Part shown: positions 10,974 to 21,472 of the stretch, piece after piece
Numbering within the stretch: the stretch's first letter is position 1
How the letters are laid out: each line of letters begins with the position of its first letter
Source: Polaromonas sp.
Lineage (GTDB): Bacteria; Pseudomonadota; Gammaproteobacteria; Burkholderiales; Burkholderiaceae_C
Direction of reading: 5' to 3'
Assembly (NCBI GenBank): GCA_004293655.1
Contig: RDZZ01000044.1
Span: 1 to 42,158 of the forward strand
Length of the DNA stretch: 42,158 nucleotides
Made by a program: the position numbers and the translations under genes
The notes under the pieces: model-generated
Told to the model about the DNA's origin: nothing
The model's database searches: none
What the model saw: only the letters and a program-made list of their open reading frames with translations

Positions 10974-12232
10974 GCGCGGCCTCCGCGCATCAAAAGGCGG
11001 TTCTCATAATCGATTCGCAGCACCACGGCGAGCGAGATCAGGTTCATCAAGATCGCAGAGCCGCCGTAACTCATCAAGGGCAGCGTCAGGCCCTTGGTGG
11101 GCAGTGCGCCCAGATTGACGCCAATGTTGATGAAGGTCTGAAACCCGATCCAGATTCCTACGCCCTGGGCCACCAGCCCTGCAAACAGGCGATCCAGGGC
11201 AATCGACTGACGGCCAATGTGCATGATGCGCCGGGTCATCCACATGAACAAAGCAATGACCGCCAGCACGCCCACCAGGCCAAACTCTTCACCGATCACA
11301 GCCATCAAAAAGTCGGTGTGCGCCTCAGGCAGCCAGTGCAGCTTTTCGATGCTGCCGCCCAGACCCACCCCAAACACCTCGCCCCGCCCAAAAGCAATCA
11401 GGGAGTGCGACAACTGGTAGCCTTTGCCCATGGCGTATTTCTCGCTCCACGGGTCCAGGTAGGCAAAAATCCGCTCACGCCGCCATTCGCTGAGCATGAC
11501 CATCAGGGCGAACGCGACCACCACCACCGCTGCAATGACAAAAAACATGCGGGCATTGACGCCGCCCAGAAACAAAATGCCCATGGCAATGACTGAGATC
11601 ACCATGAAAGCGCCCATGTCAGGCTCGGCCAGCAGCAGCGAGCCGACCACGGCAATGGCTGCCGCCATGGGCAGAACAGCACGGAAAAAGCGCTCTTTGA
11701 CATCCATTTTGCGGACCATGTAGTCCGCCGCATACAGCAGCACCGCAAACTTGGCCAGCTCTGAGGGCTGAAAGTTCATGAACCCCAGCGTGATCCAGCG
11801 CCGCGCACCATTGACACCCTTGCCAATAAAGGGCACCAGCACCAGCATGAGCAGCACCAGCGACACCACAAACAGCCAGGGAGCGAGTTTTTCCCAGGTC
11901 GCTATCGGCACCTGAAAAGCCACCACGGCGGCAATGAAAGCCACCATCAGCGAGACCACATGGCGCGTCAGGAAGTGGGTGTGGGCATAGCGTGCGAACT
12001 TGGGGTTGTCCGGCATGGCCACTGATGCCGAATACACCATGACCAAGCCAAACATCAGCAGCGCCACCGTGACCCAGATCAGCGCCTGGTCAACCCCCGC
12101 AATACGCGCCGGGGTGCTGGGCATGCGCGACAGGCTTTGCCGGCCTAGCCGCACAGGCAGCACATCAGAGGCGGCTTTGCCGATGCCCGAAAACCAGCCG
12201 GCCAGGCGCGTGGCAGCGGTCATCACTGTCAC
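10970..12232 (-). CDS. ftsW: Lipid II polymerase / cell division protein FtsW
   Basis: [52 protein letters not shown]. Confidence 0.97.
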   Translation of the reverse strand: MTVMTAATRLAGWFSGIGKAASDVLPVRLGRQSLSRMPSTPARIAGVDQALIWVTVALLMFGLVMVYSASVAMPDNPKFARYAHTHFLTRHVVSLMVAFIAAVVAFQVPIATWEKLAPWLFVVSLVLLMLVLVPFIGKGVNGARRWITLGFMNFQPSELAKFAVLLYAADYMVRKMDVKERFFRAVLPMAAAIAVVGSLLLAEPDMGAFMVISVIAMGILFLGGVNARMFFVIAAVVVVAFALMVMLSEWRRERIFAYLDPWSEKYAMGKGYQLSHSLIAFGRGEVFGVGLGGSIEKLHWLPEAHTDFLMAVIGEEFGLVGVLAVIALFMWMTRRIMHIGRQSIALDRLFAGLVAQGVGIWIGFQTFINIGVNLGALPTKGLTLPLMSYGGSAILMNLISLAVVLRIDYENRLLMRGGRA

Positions 12233-13734
12233 AGAACCACCCCTTCTTCCAGAGCCAGGGCGCGCACGGCATCACAAAACACGTGCGCGCGGTGTTCATA
12301 GTTGTCAAACATGTCAAAACTCGCGCAAGCTGGAGACATCAGCACAGCGTCTCCAGCGCTTGCCTGCTGCTGGGCAAGTTGGACAGCCTGCGGCATCGAC
12401 ACCGCATCCAGCAGGGGCACAGACACACCCTGCAGCGCAGTCCGTATCAAGGGCGCATCCCGCCCGATGAGCACCACCGCACGGGTGTAGCGGGCCACAG
12501 GTTCTGCCAGGGGTGAAAAGTCTTGCCCCTTGCCTTCGCCGCCCAAAATCAGTACCAGCCGACGCTCGGCCCCTAGCCCGGCCAGCGCAGCAGCCGTGGC
12601 CCCGACGTTGGTGCCCTTGCTGTCATCGACATACTCGACCCCGGCGACAACGCCGACAGGCTCTACCCGGTGCGGCTCGCCCCGGTAGTCACGCAGGCCG
12701 TGCAGCATGGCGGCCAGACTGCAGCCGGCAGCCACCGCCAGGCCAAGTGCCGCCAGCGCATTGGTCGCGTTGTGACGGCCCCGAATGCGCAGGGCGTCGA
12801 GCGGCATCAGGCGTTGGATGTGCAGCATCACTTCGTCATCTTTGCGCCGCTTGAAGGTCTCATCAAGCTCCAGCGCGCGTACCAGCCAGGCCATGCCGTT
12901 GACCATTTCAATGCCCCAGTCTCCAGGGCGTGTAGGTGCATCACCGCCAAAAGTGAAGTAACTGCGCAACTGTTTGCCTTTGACCAGCGGCGGCAGGGCT
13001 GCCATCAGAAGCGGGTCATGGCGGTTGAGCAGCATCACCCCTGTGGGGCCATAGACATTGGCTTTGGCCGCACGGTAGGCACCAAAGGTTTCATGCCAGT
13101 CCAGGTGGTCTTGCGTGACGTTCAAAACCGTTGCCGCTGTAGGCTCAAAGTTTTTGATGCCATCGAGCTGAAAACTTGACAACTCAAGCACCCAGACGTC
13201 GGGCAGGGCTTGCCCCAGCGCCGCAGCATCGAGCTTTTCGGTCAGGGTGTCGAGCAGTGTCGGGCCAATATTGCCTGCCACTGCAACGGACTTTCCGGCA
13301 CGCTGCACCAGCTGGCCCGTCAGCGAGGTCACAGTCGTTTTGCCGTTGGTGCCCGTGATGGCAATGACTTGCGGCGCATAAGCCTGCGCTGCTTTCAGGT
13401 CTGCCAGCGCTTGCGCAAACAGGCCAAGCTCGTTGTCGCACGCGATGCCGCGCGCCTGAGCAGCTGTCACCACACCGGCAATTGATGCGGGCGACAGGCC
13501 AGGGCTTTTCAGCACCCTGTCAAAAGGTGTTCCATCAAGCAGCGATGGCCCCATGTCTGAATGCACAAAAATGGCTGAAGGCACGCTGGTTTGCAGGGCC
13601 TGCAACTGCGGCGGTACAGCCCGCGTGTCTGCCACGGTAACCTGTGCGCCAGCGCGAGCACACCAGCGGGCCAGTGCCAGGCCTGAACTGCCCAAGCCCA
13701 GAACGAGCACGTGTTGATCGGCAAGGTCTTTCAT
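12229..13734 (-). CDS. murD: UDP-N-acetylmuramoyl-L-alanine--D-glutamate ligase
   Basis: [47 protein letters not shown]. Confidence 0.97.
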   Translation of the reverse strand: MKDLADQHVLVLGLGSSGLALARWCARAGAQVTVADTRAVPPQLQALQTSVPSAIFVHSDMGPSLLDGTPFDRVLKSPGLSPASIAGVVTAAQARGIACDNELGLFAQALADLKAAQAYAPQVIAITGTNGKTTVTSLTGQLVQRAGKSVAVAGNIGPTLLDTLTEKLDAAALGQALPDVWVLELSSFQLDGIKNFEPTAATVLNVTQDHLDWHETFGAYRAAKANVYGPTGVMLLNRHDPLLMAALPPLVKGKQLRSYFTFGGDAPTRPGDWGIEMVNGMAWLVRALELDETFKRRKDDEVMLHIQRLMPLDALRIRGRHNATNALAALGLAVAAGCSLAAMLHGLRDYRGEPHRVEPVGVVAGVEYVDDSKGTNVGATAAALAGLGAERRLVLILGGEGKGQDFSPLAEPVARYTRAVVLIGRDAPLIRTALQGVSVPLLDAVSMPQAVQLAQQQASAGDAVLMSPACASFDMFDNYEHRAHVFCDAVRALALEEGVVL

Positions 13735-13740
13735 GGCCGT

Positions 13741-14919
13741 TTACCGCAGCTTGAGTGTTGACAGACCCACCAGGCACAGCAGCATGGTGATGATCCAGAA
13801 GCGCACCACAACCTGCGTTTCTTTCCAGCCGCTTTTCTCAAAATGGTGGTGCAGGGGCGCCATCTTGAGAACGCGGCGACCGGTGCCAAAGCGCTTTTTG
13901 GTGTATTTGAAGTACGTCACCTGCAGCATGACCGACAGGGCCTCGACCACAAAAATGCCACCCATGATGGCCAGCACAATTTCCTGACGCACGATCACTG
14001 CAATGGTGCCCAATGCAGCGCCCAAAGCCAGCGCCCCCACATCGCCCATAAAAACCTGGGCCGGATGGGTGTTGAACCACAAAAACGCCAGACCGGCACC
14101 GGCCATGGCGGCGCAAAATATCATCAGCTCGCCCGAGCCGGGAATATGCGGGAAAAACAGGTATTTGGAATAAACCGCACTGCCCGTGACGTAGGCAAAT
14201 ACACCCAGAGCCGAGCCCACCATGACGACCGGCATGATGGCCAGGCCGTCCAGGCCATCGGTCAGGTTGACGGCGTTGCTTGAACCCACAATGACCAGAT
14301 ACGTCAAAATCACAAAACCGAACACGCCCAGCGGGTAGCTGATTTCTTTGACAAACGGCACCAGCAAGCCTGCCTTGGGCGGCAAATTCACATCAAAGCC
14401 TGATTGCACCCAGCTGAAAAACAGCTGCAGCACACGCAGGTTGGAACTCTCGGAAATGCTGAACACCAGGTAAAGCGCAGCCACCAGGCCCACCAGAGAC
14501 TGCCAGAAATACTTCTCACGCGAGCGCATACCCTCGGGGTCTTTATGGACCACCTTGCGCCAGTCGTCCACCCAGCCAATCGCGCCAAACCCGAGCGTGA
14601 CCAGCAACACAATCCAGACAAACCGGTTCGACAGGTCAGCCCACAGCAGGGTAGATATGGCAATGCACAACAAAATCAGTACGCCGCCCATGGTGGGCGT
14701 GCCTGACTTGCTCAAATGGGTTTGCATGGCGTAGTCACGAATGGGCTGGCCGATTTTCAGCTCAGTCAACCTGCGAATCACAAACGGGCCAGCCACCAGC
14801 CCCAGCAGCAGCGCGGTCACAGCAGCCATCACGGCCCGAAATGTCAGGTACTGAAACACCCGAAAGGAGCCAAACTCTGGCGATAAGGACTGCAGCCACT
14901 GGGCCAGACTAAGCAACAT
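13741..14919 (-). CDS. mraY: Phospho-N-acetylmuramoyl-pentapeptide-transferase
   Basis: [66 protein letters not shown]. Start at MLLSLAQWL (14919); 14943 possible. Confidence 0.96.
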   Translation of the reverse strand: MLLSLAQWLQSLSPEFGSFRVFQYLTFRAVMAAVTALLLGLVAGPFVIRRLTELKIGQPIRDYAMQTHLSKSGTPTMGGVLILLCIAISTLLWADLSNRFVWIVLLVTLGFGAIGWVDDWRKVVHKDPEGMRSREKYFWQSLVGLVAALYLVFSISESSNLRVLQLFFSWVQSGFDVNLPPKAGLLVPFVKEISYPLGVFGFVILTYLVIVGSSNAVNLTDGLDGLAIMPVVMVGSALGVFAYVTGSAVYSKYLFFPHIPGSGELMIFCAAMAGAGLAFLWFNTHPAQVFMGDVGALALGAALGTIAVIVRQEIVLAIMGGIFVVEALSVMLQVTYFKYTKKRFGTGRRVLKMAPLHHHFEKSGWKETQVVVRFWIITMLLCLVGLSTLKLR

Positions 14920-16309
14920 GAGACGGTTCCGAAAAAATGACATGCGCGGCACTGATGGCCTGCACCACGCGCTCCATCTGCATGGAGCGGGAGCCCTTGA
15001 CGAGCACACTGGCAAACTGCGGCAGTGCCGCCAAAACGGCTGCGTTCAGTGCCGCCATATCCGTGAAATGTTGCCCCGACCCAAAACTGTGGGCAGCACG
15101 CGCAGACTGCACGCCCAGGGCAAATAATTGGTCAATGCCGCGCTCGCGTGCCAGGTGCCCGGCTTCTTCATGAAACTGCGGCCCGTCGCTGCCCACTTCA
15201 GCCATGTCGCCGATGACCAGCAAGCGCGGGCCGGGCAGCTCAGCGAGAACGTCAATAGCCGCGTGCATGGAGTCAGGGTTGGCGTTATAGGTGTCGTCGA
15301 TCAGCGCCATCGAGCGCCCTGAGACCGTGACGGGTATTGCGCGTGAACGGCCTTTGACAGGTTCAAAAACCTGCAGACCAGCGGCAATACAGACCAGCGG
15401 TACACCCGCAGCCAGCGCACAGGCCAGGGCTGCCAGCGCATTTTTAACATTGTGCCGCCCGGCAATGCCAAGTGTGAACTCAACCTGTCCTGACGGCGTT
15501 TCAGCCTGGACTTGCCAGCGGTTGTTGGCCCAGTGGGCAGCCGCTGTGACATCTGCAGTGCCGCCCAGCGCAAAGGTCAGTGTTTTGCGCGCGCCTGCCA
15601 TTTTTTGCCACAGCGCGGTGTAAGCGTCATCTGCAGGGAACACCGCAACACCTTGGGCGTCCAGTGCCTCAATGACCGAGCCGTTCTCAAGCGCAACGGC
15701 CTCTACGGTGGACATGAACTCCAGGTGCTCGCGCTGGGCATTGTTCACCAACGCAATGGCGGGGCGAGCCAGCCCGGCCAGGTAAGCAATCTCACCGGGA
15801 TGGTTCATGCCCAGCTCCACCACGCCGATCTGGTGCGCAGGCCGCAGGCGCAACAGCGTCAGGGGCACGCCAATGTCGTTGTTGAAATTGCCTTGTGTCG
15901 AAAAAGCAGCATCAGGTTTGTAGGCGCGCAAAATCGACGCAATCATCTGGGTGACGGTAGTTTTGCCATTGCTGCCCGTCACGGCGATCAGGGGCAAGTC
16001 AAATTGCGAGCGCCAGCTTGACGCAAGTCGCCCCAGCGCCAGCTTTGAGTCACTGACCTCAAGACCTGGCAAGCCGGCCATAGACAAGCCGTGGTGGGCC
16101 ACAGCAGCGGTTGCACCACTGGCTTTGGCCTGGGCTAAAAAGTCATGGGCATCGAAGTTTTCACCTTTGAGTGCGACAAACAAATCGCCCTTTTGAAGTG
16201 TTCGGGTGTCGGTATGCACGCGGTCAATGTGCGTTTGTCCGCTACCCACCAGTGCAGCAGGCACTGGCCCGGCAGCGAGCCAGTCGTGGGCTTGTTGCAG
16301 GCTCATCAT
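14909..16309 (-). CDS. murF: UDP-N-acetylmuramoyl-tripeptide--D-alanyl-D-alanine ligase
   Basis: [43 protein letters not shown]. Confidence 0.96.
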   Translation of the reverse strand: MMSLQQAHDWLAAGPVPAALVGSGQTHIDRVHTDTRTLQKGDLFVALKGENFDAHDFLAQAKASGATAAVAHHGLSMAGLPGLEVSDSKLALGRLASSWRSQFDLPLIAVTGSNGKTTVTQMIASILRAYKPDAAFSTQGNFNNDIGVPLTLLRLRPAHQIGVVELGMNHPGEIAYLAGLARPAIALVNNAQREHLEFMSTVEAVALENGSVIEALDAQGVAVFPADDAYTALWQKMAGARKTLTFALGGTADVTAAAHWANNRWQVQAETPSGQVEFTLGIAGRHNVKNALAALACALAAGVPLVCIAAGLQVFEPVKGRSRAIPVTVSGRSMALIDDTYNANPDSMHAAIDVLAELPGPRLLVIGDMAEVGSDGPQFHEEAGHLARERGIDQLFALGVQSARAAHSFGSGQHFTDMAALNAAVLAALPQFASVLVKGSRSMQMERVVQAISAAHVIFSEPSHVA

Positions 16310-17814
16310 GGGGCAACTCCTGCGCTGTTCACAAGCCGTGCATCCGTAAGGCGTGCATCCAGTGCTGCCTGCGCGTGCTGCACGTCAGAAAAAGGGTGTT
16401 TCACGCCATCCATGTCCTGATAGGTCTCATGCCCCTTGCCCGCCAGCAGCACCACATCACAAGGCTGTGCGCGCGCTACGGTTTGCGCAATCGCCAGTGC
16501 CCGGTCAGGCTGTACATGAACCGAGTCACCCCGCGTTAGCCCCTGCAGGATGTGGTCGATGATGCGCTGCGGGTCTTCACGACGCGGGTTGTCGCTGGTC
16601 ACCACCAGCTGGTCTGCATTCTTCTGTGCGCTAGCCGCCATCAAGGCTCGTTTGGATGTGTCGCGGTCACCACCACAGCCAAACAGGCACCATAGCTGGC
16701 CGCCCCGGCTGTGCGCCACACCGTGCAGTGCCAGCAATACTTTTTCCAGCGCATCGGGCGTGTGGGCATAGTCAATCGCCACCAGAGGCTGACCAGAATT
16801 TGCCAGGGTTTCAAGCCGTCCAGGCACAGACGGCAACGCGCTGGCAGCCGTTGCTGCATCTGCAAGCGACATACCCAGGGCGCGCATGGCAGCGACCACG
16901 CCCAGTAAATTGGACACGTTGTACAGACCGACCGTTGGCGCCGTGACCCGATGCCGCTGGGCGCCTTCGACCACCTCAAAAGCCAGCGTTTGCAGGCCTT
17001 GGCAAATCGCCTGCGCCTGCAGCCGGGCAGGTCTTTGAGCCGAGACAGTCCAGACATCCAGTGGCGACTTCGCCAGACTGGCAGCCAGCATTGAGCCTTG
17101 GGCATCATCGACATTGATCACTGCAGCTTCAAGTCCAGGCCAGGCAAACAGCGCCTCTTTTGCAGCCCAATAGGCCTGCATGGAGCCGTGGTAGTCCAGA
17201 TGGTCTTGTGTGAAGTTGGTGAACATGGCCACACGGATGTGCGTGGCATCCAGCCGGTGCTCGGCCAGACCAATCGATGAGGCTTCCAGGGCGCAGGCCA
17301 CAAAACCCTGATCCACAAGGCAGCGGAGCTGTTGCTGCAGCAGCACCGGGTCGGGCGTGGTCAGGCCATTGGCAACCAGCGCGTCGGGCGCGCCTATGCC
17401 CAGCGTACCGACTACCCCGCACTTGCGGCTCAGGCGGCCTAAAGCCTGGGCCAGCCACCAGGCGGTTGATGTCTTGCCGTTGGTGCCCGTCACAGCCACC
17501 ACCTGCAGCTGCTGGCTGGGTGCATTGAAGTAGCTCGCAGCAATCGGCGCTGCAGCAGCTTTGAGCCCTGCGTAGCCCGCAATGCGCTCGTCCGAGAACC
17601 CGAAGGGGTCAACACCCTGCGCTTCAACCAGGCAGGCTGCGGCACCAGCAGCCAGCGCACCCGGCACATAGTGGCGGGCATCGGTCGCAGCGCCTGGCCA
17701 GGCAATCAGACCGTCGCCTTGGCCAATTGTGCGACTGTCGGCTGACAGCTTGCCCGTCACGCGTGCGCACAGCCAGGCCGCGGCTTGTTCGGGCGTGTGC
17801 AAAAGGGTCATCAA
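16306..17814 (-). CDS. murE: UDP-N-acetylmuramoyl-L-alanyl-D-glutamate--2,6-diaminopimelate ligase
   Basis: VTGTNGKTSTAWWLAQAL, NFTQDHLDYHG, YAHTPDALEKVL, DNPRREDP (meso-DAP specificity type DNPR). Confidence 0.96.
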   Translation of the reverse strand: MMTLLHTPEQAAAWLCARVTGKLSADSRTIGQGDGLIAWPGAATDARHYVPGALAAGAAACLVEAQGVDPFGFSDERIAGYAGLKAAAAPIAASYFNAPSQQLQVVAVTGTNGKTSTAWWLAQALGRLSRKCGVVGTLGIGAPDALVANGLTTPDPVLLQQQLRCLVDQGFVACALEASSIGLAEHRLDATHIRVAMFTNFTQDHLDYHGSMQAYWAAKEALFAWPGLEAAVINVDDAQGSMLAASLAKSPLDVWTVSAQRPARLQAQAICQGLQTLAFEVVEGAQRHRVTAPTVGLYNVSNLLGVVAAMRALGMSLADAATAASALPSVPGRLETLANSGQPLVAIDYAHTPDALEKVLLALHGVAHSRGGQLWCLFGCGGDRDTSKRALMAASAQKNADQLVVTSDNPRREDPQRIIDHILQGLTRGDSVHVQPDRALAIAQTVARAQPCDVVLLAGKGHETYQDMDGVKHPFSDVQHAQAALDARLTDARLVNSAGVAP

Positions 17815-19544
17815 AACGACTCCACAACGGCTGGCGTGACGATCTGCGGCTTCACCGACATGTCGGGCTGCACGCCCATCATGCGAAGCGTTTGTTGCAC
17901 CACTTCGCTAAACACGGGTGCGGCTGCAATACCGCCGTAGTAGTTGCCGTCACTTGGCTCGTCAATCATGACGGCAACAATGATACGGGGGGACTCGATC
18001 GGTGCCATGCCAGTAAACCAGGCCCGGTATTTGTTGCTGGCATAGCCTTTACCGACCTGCTTGCGGGCAGTGCCTGACTTGCCGCCGACCGAGTAGCCCA
18101 CGGTTTGCGCCAGCGGTGCGGTACCACCCGGCGCAGCTGCCATTTGCAGCATCTGGCGAATTGCACGCGCATTCTCGGGGGAAAACACCTTCACACCCAC
18201 TGCGGGTTCGCTGCTTTTGAGCATCGTCGTCGCGATGATCTCGCCGTCATGCGCAAACGAGGTGTAGGAGTGCGCCATCTGGAACAGCGAGGCTGACAAC
18301 CCGTATCCATAGGACATGGTGGCCTGCTCGACAGGACGCCAGGTTTTCCAGGGTCGCAGGCGCCCGGTGACTGCACCGGGGAACTGAATTTGCGGCTTCT
18401 GGCCGTAGCCCAGCGCGGTGTAGGTGTCCCACATCTCGCGCGGTGTCATTTTTTGCGCGATCTTGAGCGAGCCCACATTGCTGGACTTTTGAATCACGCC
18501 CTCCACCGTCAGGGTGCCGTAGTTGTGCGTGTCGTTGATGGTGAAGCCGCCGATGTTGAAGCGTCCAGGCCCGGTTTCTATCGTGGTTTTCGGCGTGATC
18601 CGGCCCGCTTCAAGTGCCATCCCGACCGTGATCGGCTTCATGGTCGAGCCTGGCTCAAACGTGTCTGTCAGCGCCCGGTTGCGCAGCTGCTCGCCTGAGA
18701 GGTTTTGACGTTTGTTGGGCTCATAGCTGGGGTAATTGGCCAGCGCCAGCACTTCACCCGTGATGGTGTCAAGCACGACCACACTGCCTGCCTTGGCCTT
18801 GTGGCGCAAGACGGCATCACGCAGTTTTTGATAGGCCACAAACTGCACCTTGCTGTCCAGGCTGAGCTGAATGTCTTTGCCGTCCATTGGCGGGACTTGC
18901 TCGCCTACGTCTTCAACCACCCGCCCCAGCCGGTCCTTGATGACGCGGCGCGAGCCTGCACGTCCCGACAGATCTTTGTTGAACCTGAGCTCAATGCCAT
19001 CCTGGCCCCGGTCTTCAACGTTGGTAAAGCCCACCACATGGGCGGCAGTCGCGCCTTCCGGGTATTGCCGTTTGTACTCCTTGCGCTGGTAGATACCCTT
19101 GATCCCCAAAGCGCTGATTTTCTGGGCCACAGGGTCATCGACCTGCCGCCTGATCCAGACAAAGCTCTTGTCTTCGTTGGCCAGTTTTTTAGTCAACTCT
19201 GCCAGTGGCATGTCTAAAAGCGTTGCCAGTGCGGCGAGCTGCTCGGCGCTCGCCTCCACATCTTCCGGGATGGCCCAGATGCTGGGCGCTGGCACGCTGG
19301 ACGCCAGAATCAGGCCATTGCGGTCAAGAATGCGGCCACGGCTGGCGGGCAGCTCCAGCGTGCGGGCAAAGCGAACCTCGCCCTGACGCTGGAAAAAATC
19401 ATTGCCAAACACCTGCACATAGGCTGCACGGCAAGCCAGCCCCAGAAAAGCCAGGGCAATGCCGCCCACAATGAGCTTGCTGCGCCACACGGGCGTTTTA
19501 CTGGCCAGCAAGGGGCTGGATGTGTAGCGCACGCTTTTATTCAT
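17811..19544 (-). CDS. ftsI: Peptidoglycan D,D-transpeptidase FtsI / PBP3
   Basis: RGRILDRNGLILASS, EPGSTMKPITV (SxxK), SSNVG (SxN), VGGKSGTAR (KSGT). Confidence 0.97.
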   Translation of the reverse strand: MNKSVRYTSSPLLASKTPVWRSKLIVGGIALAFLGLACRAAYVQVFGNDFFQRQGEVRFARTLELPASRGRILDRNGLILASSVPAPSIWAIPEDVEASAEQLAALATLLDMPLAELTKKLANEDKSFVWIRRQVDDPVAQKISALGIKGIYQRKEYKRQYPEGATAAHVVGFTNVEDRGQDGIELRFNKDLSGRAGSRRVIKDRLGRVVEDVGEQVPPMDGKDIQLSLDSKVQFVAYQKLRDAVLRHKAKAGSVVVLDTITGEVLALANYPSYEPNKRQNLSGEQLRNRALTDTFEPGSTMKPITVGMALEAGRITPKTTIETGPGRFNIGGFTINDTHNYGTLTVEGVIQKSSNVGSLKIAQKMTPREMWDTYTALGYGQKPQIQFPGAVTGRLRPWKTWRPVEQATMSYGYGLSASLFQMAHSYTSFAHDGEIIATTMLKSSEPAVGVKVFSPENARAIRQMLQMAAAPGGTAPLAQTVGYSVGGKSGTARKQVGKGYASNKYRAWFTGMAPIESPRIIVAVMIDEPSDGNYYGGIAAAPVFSEVVQQTLRMMGVQPDMSVKPQIVTPAVVESF

Positions 19545-19915
19545 GGCCTGCGTATCCCGGCGCCCGCCGCATCGCGCGCCGTATTCGTGTCCACACCAGC
19601 AGCGCTTGCCGGTGCTGAGCCTGCGGCCAAAACGTCATGGCTCAGGGGCTTGTCTTTGTAAGTGACGTACTGCGTGATGGCCGGCGTGGTGGTGTGCATC
19701 TGCAAGCGGTCTTTGGCCAGTTTTTCAACCCGCAAAGGGGTTGCCTGCGCCCTTTTCTCGATTTGCAGGCGTTCGTTGTCGGTGTCTATTTTGCGACTCT
19801 GCGCAACAGCTTTTTCAAGCTCGACGAACAAGCGCCGCGACTCATACTGGATGTGTACGAGGTACAAGGCGCTGGCCATCACACCGAGCAGCAAAACCAA
19901 ATTAAACCGGGTCAT
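19541..19915 (-). CDS. ftsL: Cell division protein FtsL
   Basis: Short single-TM protein [36 protein letters not shown] in the canonical rsmH-ftsL-ftsI position. Confidence 0.9.
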   Translation of the reverse strand: MTRFNLVLLLGVMASALYLVHIQYESRRLFVELEKAVAQSRKIDTDNERLQIEKRAQATPLRVEKLAKDRLQMHTTTPAITQYVTYKDKPLSHDVLAAGSAPASAAGVDTNTARDAAGAGIRRP

Positions 19916-20865
19916 GTCAGCGCTCCGGTGCGTTCGGCAATGCGCATGATGGCACTGCGCGAACGCGGGTTGGCAGCGACTTCTGCATCGCTGGGTTTGA
20001 CGCGCCCCAGCGCGTTCAAGCGCATGGCCCTGGGCGCCGCAAAAGGTGCTCGTCTGTCGAACACCTCACGCGAGTGCTCTGCAATGAACTGCTTGACGAT
20101 GCGGTCTTCCAGCGAGTGAAAGCTGATCACCACCAGGCGTCCTTGTGGCTGCAGTACATCGAGCGATGCGGCCAGCGCCTCTTGCAGCTCTTGCAGCTCG
20201 GCGTTGATGAAAATCCGAAACGCCTGAAATGTCCGCGTGGCAGGGTCTTTGCCAGGCTCGCGGGTTTTGACGGCACTGGCCACAACCTGGGCCAGCTCGG
20301 CAGTGCCGCGCAGCGGCCCGTGCAACGAGCGGCGCAGATCAATCGCTTTTGCAATCTGGCTGGCAAACCGCTCTTCTCCGTAGTCGCGAATCACCTCCGT
20401 CATGCTGTCAATGGAGGCGTCTTCCAGCCACTGGGCCACGCTCTGGCCGCGCGTGGTGTCCATGCGCATGTCAAGCGGGCCGTCAGAGCGGAACGAAAAC
20501 CCACGCGCAGGGTTATCGACCTGCGGCGAACTGATACCCAAATCCATCAGCAGACCCGCAGCACTGCGGGGCACGAGCGCTGCCAGTCTGCTAAACCCTT
20601 CATGGCGGATCGAGAACCGTGGGTCTGTGATGGTGCCAGCTTCTGCAACAGCATCGAGGTCTTTGTCAAAGGCCGTCAGGCTACCGCCTGCAGCGAGCTT
20701 CGATAAAATCAGCCGTGCGTGTCCGCCGCGCCCGAAAGTCGCGTCGATGTAGTGTTCGCCCGGCTTGATGTGAAGTGCCTCGACGGCTTCGTTCAACAAG
20801 ACGGTGCGGTGTGTCCATGTGTCTTGCACCGCCTGCTTTCTAAAATGAAAAATCTCTGAAGACAT
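19912..20865 (-). CDS. rsmH: 16S rRNA (cytosine(1402)-N(4))-methyltransferase
   Basis: [66 protein letters not shown]. Start uncertain: ATG 20865 or GTG 20829. Confidence 0.95.
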   Translation of the reverse strand: MSSEIFHFRKQAVQDTWTHRTVLLNEAVEALHIKPGEHYIDATFGRGGHARLILSKLAAGGSLTAFDKDLDAVAEAGTITDPRFSIRHEGFSRLAALVPRSAAGLLMDLGISSPQVDNPARGFSFRSDGPLDMRMDTTRGQSVAQWLEDASIDSMTEVIRDYGEERFASQIAKAIDLRRSLHGPLRGTAELAQVVASAVKTREPGKDPATRTFQAFRIFINAELQELQEALAASLDVLQPQGRLVVISFHSLEDRIVKQFIAEHSREVFDRRAPFAAPRAMRLNALGRVKPSDAEVAANPRSRSAIMRIAERTGALT

Positions 20866-21268
20866 CGGGCATCTCGCCCTTGATCTGCTCGGCCTCTTGC
20901 GCCGCATAGGTCTGTGCATTCCACAGCTCGAAATAATGGCCCATCCCCAAAAGCACGGTGTCTTTGCTGATTCCGGCAGCACAGCGAAGCTCGGGGGACA
21001 CCAGAATGCGGCCCGTTGCATCCATGCAAACATCCATGGCGTTACCGAGAAAAATACGTTTCCACCACTGCGCCTGCATGGGCAGCGACGCGATGCGTTC
21101 ACTGAATTTCTCCCATTGAAGGCGCGGGAAAATCATGATGCAGCCGTGCGGGTGCTTTGTCATGGTGAGCTGGCCGGCTGAAGTTGCGCTGAGAAAGTCC
21201 CGATACCGGGTCGGCACAGACAACCGTCCCTTGGTATCGAGAGCTACAAAAGACGCACCTTGAAACAC
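20840..21268 (-). CDS. mraZ: Transcriptional regulator MraZ
   Basis: [26 protein letters not shown], second AbrB-like repeat [17 protein letters not shown] start at 21268 aligns with the usual MraZ N-terminus; the track ORF extends to 21301. Confidence 0.93.
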   Translation of the reverse strand: MFQGASFVALDTKGRLSVPTRYRDFLSATSAGQLTMTKHPHGCIMIFPRLQWEKFSERIASLPMQAQWWKRIFLGNAMDVCMDATGRILVSPELRCAAGISKDTVLLGMGHYFELWNAQTYAAQEAEQIKGEMPDVFRDFSF

Positions 21269-21285
21269 CGCTGAAGACCCTTGGG

Positions 21286-21320
21286 AAGCACTTTTCACCA
21301 CTAAACTGCACTTCCTCCCA
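21286..21320 (-). promoter_or_regulatory. Candidate MraZ operator (four pentamers at 10-bp period)
   Basis: - strand TGGGA-GGAAG-TGCAG-TTTAG-TGGTG-AAAAG-TGCTT just upstream of mraZ; pentamers begin exactly every 10 bp. Confidence 0.55.
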
Positions 21321-21472
21321 CTTTATCAGGAAAGGATTCGGGTTCACGTCAGCCAAAAGCGTTTTTCAATAAAATCAGCAGCCTACCAATAGGCATCCTC
21401 AAGGGCAGGCTGTTGCAGCGCAGTGTCTGCATGGCCTGCAGGCGCTGGCTTTTTGCGGCAATGCTGAGAGCG

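Noticed and set aside
15512-16021. Antisense ORFs over murF/murE
   Set aside because: Same codon-bias artefact; no domain signal.
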